Below are positions 43,411 through 54,489 of a stretch of DNA of 64,000 bases, one piece after another. The notes under the pieces are model-generated. The model searched no databases. It saw nothing but the letters and a program-made list of their open reading frames with translations, and was not told the origin of the DNA. A program made the position numbers and the translations under genes. Each line of letters begins with the position of its first letter. Within the stretch, counting starts at the first letter, position 1. The DNA is from Pinus tabuliformis (Eukaryota; Streptophyta; Pinopsida; Pinales; Pinaceae), in the NCBI GenBank assembly GCA_031772625.1, contig CM062815.1:120699977-120763976 (forward strand). The letters are read 5' to 3'.

Positions 43411-46094
43411 CTAAATGAGTGCCTCATGAATGGGTCCTAATGCTTCAATTACACCTGGAGTCTTCATGAGGTTTCTATGTGCTCTCCACAACTGTACTGG
43501 GTCCCTAGGCTCAGCCCTTACCCACAAATCTAAGCCATTTTCTTGCCTCTGGAAAGTATTATAGGCTTTAAGACATTTAATTTGATTAACCCCAAATGAG
43601 ATGAACGCCTGCAATTGGACATATCCAACAAAAGGGCTAGGGTTCATCTCGGTCTCCTGGTCTAATACAAGGTTATGTAAATAGAACTCACACAGTAGTC
43701 TCTGGACTTTTACCCCGTAGTGCTTACAGCAGTCTATAAAATCATTGACAATGTTAATTTGTATGGGAGCACCTGCTTTAACAGCCTTTATTTTTAGTTG
43801 CAAATACCGTTCCAGTAGAAACAAGGCATAATTCTTGGCAGGGGCTCTACATGCTAAGATGTCATTGTATAAAGAACACAAGGTATCCATCTGCTTGATA
43901 ACGATATCTAGCCTACGAGTTACCTTTGTGACTTTCTCTTGTTCCCTTCGCCACCCTTCAAAAGCCTAGCTTTCAGATTGATTGACGTTCCTAAGCTGCT
44001 GCTGTAGCTCTTCATACTTTTCGCGAGGGACCGTTTGCTCTTTAATATTTTCTGCTTCTTGCTGAGCTTGCTTCGAGTTACTGTTTTTGGATCTCTTCGC
44101 CATGCAGCAGTGGAGGCCGAGAGTTTTACCTGAACTTTCCTATTGTGTTGCTTTGAGTTGATAACCCTTATCACTCCCGAAAGTGGTGCCTCCGTCTGAA
44201 TTTCCTTATCATGGGTCAACATCTCATCCATTTCTATCTTAACGTGAATATCAGTCCGTTGTTATTCCTTTTCAATTGGAACAGTAGTCTGTTTCTCAGC
44301 ATCATTTGGAACAGCAGCCTGGTTCTCGACAGGGTTTTGAACAACAGGATGAATTCTGGTCCTCCGCCCCTTTGCCTTGAGGGGTTTTGCTGGAGTGGTC
44401 ACATTTTTCCTTCCTGAAGTCCTTTTTACCCTTTTCCTTGCTTCCAGGATCCTAATCTGCCGGTGAAGATGGACTATTATATTCAATAATCTCTGCTGTT
44501 CCTTTCGCAATTCTTTAATTTCCAAAATTTCCTTAGAAGGAACAGCAGGCTATTCACTGTAGCCTGGATTGTGACTAGTTCCCGGATTTTCCTTCTGGGG
44601 TGTTTCTTCACTGTTCTGCTCTGGCTATTCTGGGGCAGGAACCCTAACTGGTTCTGTCATTTCTTGGGCGACTTCTCTTTCTGCCCCTGCTTCCTCCGGA
44701 ATTTCTTCTGGTGTCTTCTAGTTAGGAACGGATTGTTCCTGTTCAGTATCTCCTATCATCTTTTCATCATGAATAGGCAGATTCTCTTCTTCTGCCTCCT
44801 TTGCATGTGATTCTTCAGGTGCATTTTCCTCCTGGGGTTTCTTTTCGGCATGGAGGTCTGATGGACTGGAAGGTTGGCCATATTCGCCCATATTGGCCAA
44901 GACTTCGGCCAATTCATCTTCTCCCACTGGGTCCTGCAATGGGCTCCCTTCCTGCTGTTCCATTTCCTCCTCCTGCTCAGATTGCTCGGCTTCTTCTTCA
45001 GATTGCTCGGCTCCTTCTTCATTTTCTTCTTCTTCTTCAGATTGCTCAACCTCTTCTTCTTCTTCTTCTTCTTCAGATTGCTCGACCTCTTCTTCTTCTT
45101 CTTCTTCTTCTTCAGACTGCTTGGCCTCTTCTTCTTTTTCTTCTTCTCCAGATTGCTCAGCCTCTTCTTCTTTTTCTTCTTGCACTCCTTTTTCATCGTC
45201 CTCCCCTCCTGGCCGTGAGGGTTGCTCATCTTCAATTTCTACCGGCCGGCTGGTGTTTTCCTGGGGCTTCTCCAGCCTCCCTCATAGCCGTGCTAGCCGG
45301 ACCGATTTCCTGCATTTTTCTGGCCGTTCGGGTGTACTGGTGGTATGTTTACACTTTGCCAATTCCTTGCGTTTTTTTGGAAGCTCGGGTGTACTGGTGG
45401 CATGTTTACGTTTTGGGGATGGTGCAGTCAATCCCCCATTTATCATGGCAATTAGCTCTTCTCAACTGCTCTGCTACTGGGTGAGGCTATGGCTGACAAT
45501 TAAGCGAATCAACCCATGATGACTAACAACTGACTCTACATGCTGTGCCTTTTTTATGCTCCGTGCAACGTCATGAAGTAACGAATTCAAAAATGTAGGT
45601 AAATTTACAGAGCATTTTTGCTTTAGTACAGCTAAGAGTTTAAGATGTCGTGGTCTTACCACGTCTTTTCTGCCTTCACAGGTGATGTAGCTTTGAATGG
45701 TCCTTGCCAATTCTGCCTAGGGCTCTCCTAGTGTTGCTGGCAGAACTCCCTTTCCTCTAATTGCCAGGCTCTGGCCTTCGTCCCGGAAGATTTCTATAAT
45801 CTTCTGCAATCTCTCCTTTTTTAACGTCCATACAGGTCCGGTGGCTGGTAGTCCCGAGACTTCTGTGATTATGTCATCGGTGACTACTATGTGTCTCCCC
45901 CTCACTGTGGAGTAATCCTCTTGCAAATTCTGCAGGAACTCAATTGCCACCGTCTCGTTAGGCTCCTGCAAGCGGTTGAGATAAGTCAGCCACCCTGCTC
46001 TTGCCAGGATTTCCCGAGCAGCAGCAGAGACTATCAACAGTTGCGGTTCCCTTCGAATCAATCTTCCTCCCATGGTTTCACTGTAAACTCTCAA
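43411..46094 (-). pseudogene. Gypsy-3 env-position reading frame, function unknown
   Basis: Open pieces 45717-46094, 45474-45710, 44718-45185, 44262-44525 and 43920-44231 share one frame, separated only by in-frame stops. The last piece, 43411-43890, is one shift away. Together they imply a former protein of about 890 residues. The N-terminal part (LIRREPQLLIVSAAAREILA, VRGRHIVVTDDIITEVSGLP) recalls the RG-x-x-hydrophobic...GLP pattern of plant-transposon domains in Athila third frames, but that is weak. The middle is a glutamate-rich tandem region (44978-45185), then lysine-rich segments. The C-terminal part (MNPSPFVGYVQLQAFISFGV) is globular-looking. I see no signal peptide, membrane segment or furin-type site that would show an envelope protein. 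Confidence 0.6.
44978..45185 (-). repeat. Coding tandem repeat, glutamate-rich
   Basis: The phrase EQSEEEEE recurs. On the plus strand CAGATTGCTCGGCCTCTTC units start at 44978, 44999, 45038, 45074, 45113 and 45149, with steps of 21, 39, 36, 39 and 36, all multiples of three. Length change is in TTC codon runs, so the frame was kept during expansion. Confidence 0.85.
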
Positions 46095-47502
46095 TGGAAC
46101 GACAGTTGTTCATGTTTTTGAAACACAGAGAGGCTAATAGACGTAAGACTTGTTCAAAAACAGAGTATACAATAGAAATGGCTTATGAACAGCAATTCAT
46201 GCAGAAAAAAATAAAAATAGTATGTCGTTGAGCCGTGCCATACCCTAGTACACAACTTCCCGAATAGTGAGTTGACACGTAATCCAGGGAATGATGAGGT
46301 TAACCTCCCCCCCCGCAATGTGATAGGATGTCCCAGCCATCAAATAAAGGAGCAACACCCACTCTGAAACAGAGTCATAAAGGAACAGCGTATGGCAATA
46401 TGCCATGTTTACAGAAACACCGAATTACCAAAATCGAGGCGTAGAGTTGGATCACTTATTATGTAAGAGGCTGCTGTGATATGATACGAGGCTGGGAGGA
46501 TAGGACATCTGTCGTACATTCCAAGTCTCATGCGATCATTGTCAACTACTCTGCCATGATTGGTGATAATAAATTTACATGCGTTATATAATTCGGGAAA
46601 TGATATATGATTAATTACTAAGGTATAAGAAACAGGAGGGTGCTAGTAACTTTACCTATTGGTGTAAATAATGTGACTTCAATACCATTAACAGTGCTCT
46701 GCTGCCGACAGGTGTCCATAACCTTGGCAGAGTTGTTTCTTTCACCCATGGAACCATGATCCTTTGTGTATACTTAGGAAATGTTGTGTGATGTCAAAAT
46801 GTAGGCCATTATGCTGGCTTGGTGACCAGTTGACCATAATGCCATTCACGAGGAAGGAGTGAAAAGTGGGCAGGTCAGCTCGTGATGAGACCTCCTGTTC
46901 CAAGGGTTGTTTATTTGATATACCTTTTGGACCATATCCCTGGTGTGGTGGCCATAGTGGGAATGCCACTTCGCTTTCGTCATCATGATCATGGTAGGCA
47001 GGCTCTTGATGAGACCCCCATCCTGCATTTGACAACTTATAAGTCATGTTTACTCTTTTTTCTTTCTTTTTCATAAAGTACTTTCCCTTATTTATACGCA
47101 AAGGGTGGTTCAACACTCCTTAAGAGTAGGAATGGTGGAAGAAGTCTTAACATCTCAATAGGAAGATATAAACCCTTTGCTCTTTATTCCTAAATAACAA
47201 TCAAAGAGGATTAAAAGGGATCATCATGATAAAGATAACCAATCATAGCAAAATTAGTAGAACAATGACAACAAAAGATGATAAGTAAGTGTGTCCTTCC
47301 TTTTGTCCTCTTACCAATGCAGAGCCTTATAAAGATAGCGATTTCTGATTGGCTGATTTCAATATGTTGTGATTTTGCATCCATTGCATAAGTGCATAGT
47401 TGTATTCTAAAAGACTTGAAAGAACAGGAGCAATAAACATCCTCAATTTAGGACAACAAAAGGAACAAGTTGTTTCACAGGGAGAGCAAAAGCATGCAAG
47501 TG
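46095..47502. other. Gypsy-3 spacer before the palindrome array
   Basis: A minus-strand frame at 46742-47116 (MLNHPLRINKGKYFMKKKEK...HDHDDESEVAFPLWPPHQGY) has no motif I know and may be part of the env-position transcript. The rest holds no recognised gene. A run of nine C lies near 46305. Confidence 0.45.
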
Positions 47503-48290
47503 GTGTTCCTTTTGGAAAAAGGAACAACAAAAGACCACAAATAGCAGAAAATGCAAATGTCGTTCCTTTGAAAAAGGAACAGCAAAGATGGAAAATGTTT
47601 TTCCTTTGAAAAAAGGAACAGCAGAACACATAGATGTCGTTCTTTCGGAAAAGGAACAGCAGAACATACCAATGTCGTTCCTTTGAAAAAGGAACGACAA
47701 AAATAAAAAATGTTGTTCCTTTGGGAGAGGAACAACAAACACACAGAAATGCCATTCCTTAGGAAAAAGAACAACAGAAATAAAAAAAGTTGTTCCTTTG
47801 GAAAAGGAACAGAAAAAGACGGAAAAATGTCGTTCCTTTGAAAAAGGAACAGTAGAAATCAAAAATGTCGTTCCTTTGGAAAAGGAACAACAAACACACA
47901 AAAATGTCGTTCCTTTGGAAAAGGAACAGCAGAAATCGAAATGATGTTCCTTTAGAAAAGGAACAATAGAAATCGAAATGCTGTTCCTTTAGAAAAGGAA
48001 TAGAAAAACAGGCAAATGCCATTCCTTTGGAAAAGGACCAACAAAAATCAAGAATGCTGTTCTTTTGGAAAAGGAACAACAAAAACACACAAATGCCATT
48101 CCTTTGGAAAAGGAACGACAGAAATAAAAAATGTTGTTCCTTTGTAAAAGGAACAGAAAAACACGCAAAAATAAAGAAAACGAACCAAATTACAACAAGA
48201 TGACAGCTGATCCAAAGGGGGTTGCTCTTTTGAAAAAGGAACAGCCTGAAGAAAATGCTGTTCTTTTGAAAAAAAAAAGAACAACAAAAA
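47503..48290. repeat. Palindrome array: about 19 hairpin units at ~38 bp period
   Basis: Each unit holds GTTCCTTTGGAAAAGGAAC or a close variant, an 8 bp stem (GTTCCTTT/AAAGGAAC) with a 3-base loop. It is followed by ACA(G/A)CA plus an A-rich gap and a TG(T/C)(C/T) lead-in. Unit starts between 47558 and 47789 are 38 or 39 bases apart, and the last units near 48222 and 48256 are irregular. The array lies between integrase and the env-position frame. It lacks minus-strand stops over long spans in all three frames, so several overlapping open frames appear there; I do not regard them as genes. Confidence 0.95.
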
Positions 48291-48393
48291 TAATAACAGT
48301 AAAAATATGTACAAAAATGATTCAAGAAAAGAAATTATGTACAAACTGTAAAAAGAAATGAATTCCTTAATGAATTATAGGTGAGGAAGACTT

Positions 48394-49600
48394 CTATTCC
48401 TCCCCCAAAATCTCCATATCAGCGTCTCGGAGTAACTGCTGGCAGAAGGACTCCTGAGTGAGTGGATTGCGATAGAGATGAACTCGGTGGCCATTTGCCT
48501 TGAAGGCATATCCAGAACCGTCAATAGTGATTAGAGTAAGGGTCCCATTGTCATGTACCTTCTGGATTTCGTATGGTCCCAACCAACGAGTTTGGAGTTT
48601 CCCGGGGAAGTCCTGAAACCTGGAGTCATACAAAAGAGCCCAGTCTCCCTCGTGGAAGACTTTATTTTTAATGAGAGCATCATGCCATTTAGCTCGTTGC
48701 TATTGGATCAGGGCAATGTTTTGAAGTGTAGAGAGCCTAATTTCGTCCAGTTCGTTGATCTGCTGCATTGGATTAATCTGTGCCTCGGTTAAATCTAAGC
48801 CAACTTCCTGTGCTATTCGTAATGTTTGGATTTCGAATTCTATAGGGAAAATGGGTTGTTTTCCAAACACTAATTGATAAGGTGAGTAACCAGTGGTGCT
48901 TCTCCATGTTGTTCTGTAAGCCCACAGTGCTTCAGGTAGTCTGGCAGCCCAATCACGTCTATGTGACACAATGGTTTTCGTTAGGATTGCTTCTATTATT
49001 TTATTGTTGCTTTCTACCTGTCCATTCACCTGTGGGTGGTATGGAGTAGTGATTTTATGCTGGACATGATAGTTGTTGAGTGTTGCAGCTATTCTGTTCC
49101 CAACAAACTGTGGTCCACCGTCTGTAATTATTTCTCTTGGAAGGCCATAACGTACAAATAGATGGAACAGGAACTGTATGACAGATTCCTCTGTAGCTCT
49201 AGGCAATGCCTCTGCTTCAACCCACTTGGTGACATATTCTGTTGCCACCAAAATATATGTTTTCTGGTTTGATGATGGGTTAATTGGTCCAACGAAATCA
49301 AGAGCCCATCACTCGAATGGTTCGGTGAATAGCTGTGGTTTCAGAGGCATCTCATTAGACTGACCAGGGCGTCCTGCTCACTGGCAACTGTCACAGGCTT
49401 GGACAAATTTCTTTGCGTCTTTGAAAATCGTGGGCCAATAATACCCTGTTTGCAGCACTTTATGTCCAGTTCTGCGATCGGCGAAATGTCCACCACATGG
49501 TCCGTCATGGCAGGCTTTTAAAATGTCAAATATTTCATCTTCTCGAATGCATCTCCTGATGTGCATGTCTGCCCCTATGTGAAACAAATAGCCCCCAATC
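48394..49600 (-). pseudogene. Gypsy-3 integrase
   Basis: The zinc module is at 49378-49587 (GGHFADRRTGHKVLQTGYYW, CDSCQ). The core is at 48700-49340 (WALDFVGPI, VRYGLPREIITDGGPQFVGN, HPQVNGQVESNNKIIEAILT), keeping D, D and E. The C-terminal region is at 48394-48690 (FPGKLQTRWLGPYEIQKVHD). Three stops break it: TGA 49378-49380 after CDSCQ, TGA 49309-49311 before WALDF, and TAG 48700-48702 after IALIQ. Each fits a CGA or CAG codon changed by one C to T transition. No chromodomain follows, in line with Athila. Confidence 0.92.
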
Positions 49601-49608
49601 CAAGAAAA

Positions 49609-51151
49609 TCAAGCACTCCGCTGAACAATCTGTTTCCGCTCATTAGGGGTTAGATGCTTTGGTAATTTACCTACTGCTAGGTAATTGGCAACATCAGCAT
49701 ACCAGGGTGTTTGAACAGCCACAACAAATAGATGCTCATCCGGAAATTGGTCTTCAACTGCTGCTGCGTCGATTGGCTTTGGCATTCTTGAGAGAAAATC
49801 GGCTACAGGATTTTCTTTGCCAGGTCGATCCTTGATTGTAATATCAAATTCTTGCAATAAAATCAGCCATCTAGTTATTCTGCCGTTTGTGATAGGCTTG
49901 TTTGCTAAATATTTTATGGCAGAATGATCTGTGTACAAGATAACAGGATATCCAGTAATGTAATGTCTAAACTTATTGATAGCATGTATTACAACTAGAA
50001 ACTCTTTTTCAGTAACAGTGTAGTTTAATTCAGCAGGGGATAAATTTTTGCTAATGTAATAAATTGCATATGGTTTTTTATCCTCTTCCTGCCCAAGGAC
50101 CGCTCCAATGGCTGTATCTGAGGCATCAGATGATATCTGGAATGGAAAATCCCAATTTGGTCCTCGAAGGACTGGGGCTGTGGATACGAGCTTCTTCAGA
50201 TCCTTGAAAGCACATTCACATTTTTCTGTCCAAAGAAAATCAACGTTACCAGTTAGTGCATATAGAGGTGCAGCAATGTGCGAATAATGTTCTATAAATC
50301 TCCTATAATAACCAGAAAATCCAAGAAAACTGCGTACCTCTGTTTGAGTGGTAGGAGTGGGAATAAGAAAAAGTATTTGGATTTTGGCTGGGTCTACCTG
50401 AATGCCAGCTGCTGAAATATAGTGTCCTAGGATAAGTCCTTCAGTCATCATCATATAACATTTTTCGTGGCTTAAACAAAGCCTGGTAGCAATGCAGCGT
50501 TGTAGGACTTTTTCTAGGGTATCCAATGCTGGATCGAAATCATCTCCGTATGGTGTAAAGTCATCCATGTATACTTCAAGTCCGTCATTTATTAAATCTG
50601 CAAAAATGCTAAGGATAGCCCTTTGGAATGTGGTAGGAGCATTGCATAAGCCAAAAGGTAGAACTCAGTAGGAAAACGTTCCCCAAAGGACAAGTAAAAG
50701 TAGTTTTGTCTTGGTCTTCAGGGGCAATCTGAATCTGATTGTATCCACTGAAGCCATCCAGGAAAGAAAAGAATTTCTTTCCTGCTAAAGTGTCTAATAC
50801 CTAGTCGATGAATGGGAGAGGGAAGTGGTCTTTTTGTGTTGCTTTATTTAGCTCCCTGTAGTCTACACAGATTCTCCATTTCCCATTCTCTTTTGGTACC
50901 ACCACAAGCGGAGAGACCCATTTACTATCAGAGATAGGATAGATAAAATTGACAACTCAAAGTTTTTGAAGTTCAACTTTTACCACATCTTTTAGATGAG
51001 GGTTTAGTCTCCTCTGAGGTTGACGAACAGGTCTTGCATCTTTTTCTATATAAATGTGGTGTGTACATAATTGGGGGTCAATTCCTTTCATATTAGGGTA
51101 GTACCATGCAAATGCTTCTTTATATTTCCTTAACAAATGGATGAGCTTCAT
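49609..51151 (-). pseudogene. Gypsy-3 reverse transcriptase and RNase H
   Basis: RT opens at 50957-51151 (YPNMKGIDPQLCTHHIYIEK, RPVRQPQRRLNPHLKDVV). It continues through SKWVSPLVVVPKENGKWR and SFLDGFSGYNQIQIAPED to VLPFGLCNAPTTFQRAIL, with TAG 50801-50803, a one-base insertion near 50689 and TGA 50665-50667. The catalytic YMDD precedes 50568. From there a 319-codon open frame holds the RT thumb (FLGFSGYYRRFIEHYSHIAA) and a complete RNase H (ISSDASDTAIGAVLGQ, YTVTEKEFLVVIHAINKF, ILYTDHSAIKYLANKP, KENPVADFLSRMP) with all four acidic residues. Confidence 0.93.
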
Positions 51152-51370
51152 TTATTGTTCAGGTGTGAGGTTGGCATTAATATTTAAGGTTTTTCCTAGT
51201 TCAATTTCCACAATTTTACTATTTGCAACAGAAGTAACAGGTATTGTTTGATCATGTGTATCTTTCAGAGGATCTTCTTCTAATTCATTATCAAATGCTG
51301 CTTCTATCATATGACACTATGTGCAAGATCTGGATTCAGTTTGACTAATGAAATTATTAATGGCATCATC
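51152..51370 (-). pseudogene. Gypsy-3 protease-RT linker
   Basis: Interrupted reading (ELEEDPLKDTHDQTIPVTSV and similar) with stops; no motif. Confidence 0.5.
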
Positions 51371-52177
51371 TTATGTTTGGTCTTTGAAATCAAGTGCCTC
51401 TTGTATAGTTAATGGAGATCTAATGTTATCAGTAAGGTATGATACGGGGTGCTTATTAGTTTTGATTATTGTGACACTTGGCTGCGCTGGAGGATATAGA
51501 ACTAAGTTCTTGATATTTGGTCCTTTGTTTATGGTCATATTTCCTTGCTGGCAGCCGATATAAGAATCGGCAGTGGCAAGCCAAGGTCTACCTAAAATCA
51601 ATGGATGTCCATCAAGTCGGGTTTTGGGATTTATTATCAAAAAATCGGTTGGATATTCCCAGGAATCAATAGAGACCATGACATCATGTAGTGTACCCTC
51701 CAGCCTAACCACGGATCGGTCAGCCAATTCTAGCAAGGTAGAGGTGGGTTCTACAGATGTAATGCCTAGCTTTTGGCAAGTAGTGGTTGTTAAGATATTA
51801 ATTGCAGCTCCTAGATCAACTAAGGCATTGGACAGGGTCTGTCCATAAATTTGGATAGTTACAATTGGATTTCCTGGGTCTTCATATTTAATGGGTGTTT
51901 CTTTTCCTGATAGTAAGTCAGATAAAGTGCCGACTACTTGGACTCTTGGATTATTTGTTATATTCCTCCTTGGTTTCTTTATGCACAATTCTTTGATAGT
52001 TTTTGCATATATCGGGATGTCTTGAATGGCTTGGAGGAATGGAATTTTTATGTATAGATTTTGTAATTCTCCCAGAATGTCAAAATCAGGATATTGTATA
52101 GGTCGAGGTATGACTAATCGTTCTGGGAATGGAGGAGAGGATGTGGTTGCTTGATTATGAGTTTTTTGTTTATTCAC
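51371..52177 (-). pseudogene. Gypsy-3 aspartic protease
   Basis: A 268-codon open piece carries a retropepsin domain: GNPIVTIQIYGQTLSNALVD continues into LGAAINIL, with the catalytic aspartate at about 51815-51817. The DLGA form instead of DTGA is characteristic of Athila proteases. Later motifs are LELADRSVVRLEGTLHDVMV, PLILGRPWLATADSYI and NKGPNIKNLVLYPP. It joins gag on the right through a stop near 52210 and would release the mature particle proteins. Confidence 0.88.
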
Positions 52178-54284
52178 ATCCTCTTGTTGTGACAGATGTT
52201 CTCTGGGTAACTAATCTTCAACTTGAAGTGTCTTATCTCCCTCGGTTTCAATAATACGCCCAGATCTTAACTGAAGATCATTACACTCCCTCAGATCAGC
52301 TCCTATCTCTGGTGTTTCTATGATTTGGATAGATTGAACCGGTCTGTTATTTGGATTGGGGTTGGGTTGGGCTGGGAGTTGCGGTCTCAGATTAGACTGG
52401 GGATTTTCTTGTAAGGCTGGCAGTGTAGGTTGAGGGAGCGGAATGGTTCCTACTATTTGATGCATTGGTCTCTGCCAGTTTGTCTGCTAGGCGGACCTTT
52501 GTGAGGTAGGGGGAGTCCATTGTGGTGGATATGAGTTACCTTGCCAATATGGTGGGGTATAAGGAAGATTCGACCAACCAGATTAGCTTACCTGATTCAG
52601 CCACGGGTTTGAAGAAGGAAACGACTATGGTGACCAGTTTGGAAATGGGGATTGGGATTGACTTTGCCACATGTTATATTGTTGAGCATTATACTGCGGA
52701 GGCTGAAAAGAAGAAGTTGGGTATGGAAACATACTAGATTGTCTCGGCTGCCACTGACAGCGTTGGTTGAGCAAATACACCGATTCTGGCTCTTCTTCCG
52801 CTTCCTTATATACCGCTTTCAATCCAGGAAGTGAGGGACAACTCTCTGTAAGGTGATCTTTTGTACAGATGGCGCATGTTTGGACTGCATCCAGTGGACA
52901 CTCCTTGTGGCTATGCTTTTTCCTGCATCAGGGACAGAAGATTTCCAAATTCTATTCTGCCTCCATTTGCTTCTGTTTGGCCTGCATAATATCAAGTTGT
53001 GTAGTCAGTGTCCCTAGTATATCAGTTTTAAAATTTTCCAATAAATTTCCAATTTCTACACGTGTTACTCCTTCTGTCGAAATTTTATTATCTCTTACAA
53101 ACCGATCATGTTCTGCCGGTTTTACTCTTGTTCTGCCTCTCGAGCTCCTGATACATAAATCAATAATGTCAGCAAATTTTTCTTGATAAATATCCCCTTT
53201 TCCCATAATGTTTAATGTTTCAATCCATTGTTCCTTCATGCCCCTTATTAATGTTGTTTTTAACACATTATCAGGTAAAGGTAGTGATGCATAAGGAGAT
53301 CTTTGTAGATTATACTGGAAACGTTCCACATACTCCTCTAATGTTTCATTTGGTCTAGCTGTCATCTGGAATATTTCGTCCTTCAGTTCTCTAGACCTGC
53401 AATAATCCTGATTTTTTTATAGAAAAGATTCTTTCATTTAATCCCAGTTATTTATAACCCCACCACCTAATCCCATAAACCATCTTAAAGCAGCCCCTTT
53501 TAATGTAGAGGGAAATAGTTTCAGTTTCTGGGGGTCGGTGGTGTAATCATATCCCCTGCATAGTACATCAAATTCAAATAAAAATGCATCCGGATCTTCT
53601 GATGTAAGACCGTGGAATGTAGGGATATGTTGAAGAGGGATTGCTTTCATAGGCGCATTTGCTGCAGAATCCACTATAGGGTATTGTAATGTAGAGGTTT
53701 GGGTGTTTGGCTGGTTTTGAGCCATTGGGTCAAATATATGCCAATAACCTTCTGGGATATCTAGGAGGGTATTCCTAGGTTGAGAGGGAATGGCTTTAAC
53801 GGGGATAGTTTTAATAGCACTTCCTCTATCTGGGATAATGAGAATGCCTGATGTCTGAGGAGATTGAGTTTCTTCAACAATGATTTTTGCAGCACTTCCC
53901 TTGTCTGGGTTGTTTAATGGCTGAGTTGTTCCAATAGGAGACCTTGGTTCCTCAGTTTCCCCTGTCTCTCCTTCTCCTTCACAAAGATTGCTGAAATTCC
54001 CTTCCTGCAATAGTTCTGGAGTAGAATTTTCAATTTCTTGAAAGTCTTGTTCTTCAGTTTGACTATGCACCTCAGCAAAGGCTACAGATGGTGATCCTAT
54101 GGCCTGAAGGGGATTAGTAGGCTATTTAGAAATGACTTTCCTTGGTCCTACTGAGGGCTGAGATTCTGCTTTCTTGTAGATTTCGTCTATGAAGGTTGGT
54201 CGGCCAAGGGTCACCAACCCCTTAGCTTTTTCTGGCTTGGGTAGAGGTTTGGGATTTTTTTTCTGGCTTTTTCTGCTTAGTCAT
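52178..54284 (-). pseudogene. Gypsy-3 gag
   Basis: The likely start is the ATG at 54282-54284, after which the frame shifts in an A-run near 54255. An acidic N-terminal part (53438-54070) leads to the capsid core: IPTFHGLTSEDPDAFLFEFD, KLKLFPSTLKGAALRWFMGL, RPNETLEEYVERFQYNLQRS. Two knuckles follow at about 52837-52937 (CPRCRKKHSHKEC and CAICTKDHLTESC). After them is a proline- and glutamine-rich region (FPYPTSSFQPPQYNAQQYNM). In-frame stops lie near 53436, 53418, 52951, 52624, 52590, 52487 and 52211; several read TAG where glutamine is expected. Confidence 0.9.
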
Positions 54285-54468
54285 GCACTCAAATTAACTA
54301 CTAAATTCTATTCAAACAAAACAACAGCAAATCTGTAGGAAAGCGGACAGAGGAGCAGGGCTTTTACATGCTCCACACGTAGGTTCTTACCTTCCGTTTT
54401 TAAAATCCAATTCTTCCCTAACAGGTTCGTACACTACTCTGAAAAAAGGAACAAATGGCTACACTCTT
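54285..54468 (-). other. Gypsy-3 leader
   Basis: Short untranslated region between PBS and gag. Confidence 0.6.
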
Positions 54469-54486
54469 TCCCCGGCAACGACACCA
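54469..54486 (-). other. Gypsy-3 primer binding site (tRNA-Asp type)
   Basis: Minus strand TGGTGTCGTTGCCGGGGA lies three bases from the LTR. It matches the complement of the plant tRNA-Asp 3' end (TGGCGCCGTTGCCGGGG) except for two C to T changes. Confidence 0.88.
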
Positions 54487-54489
54487 AAA

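Noticed and set aside
44801-45519. Plus-strand leucine/phenylalanine/serine-rich frames opposite the acidic repeat
   Set aside because: They are antisense shadows of the minus-strand glutamate-rich repeat (TTC runs read in three frames).
47503-48290. CRISPR array
   Set aside because: The repeat-gap spacing looks CRISPR-like, but gaps are related to one another, the array is inside a plant gypsy element and no cas-like gene is present. It is a palindromic minisatellite.
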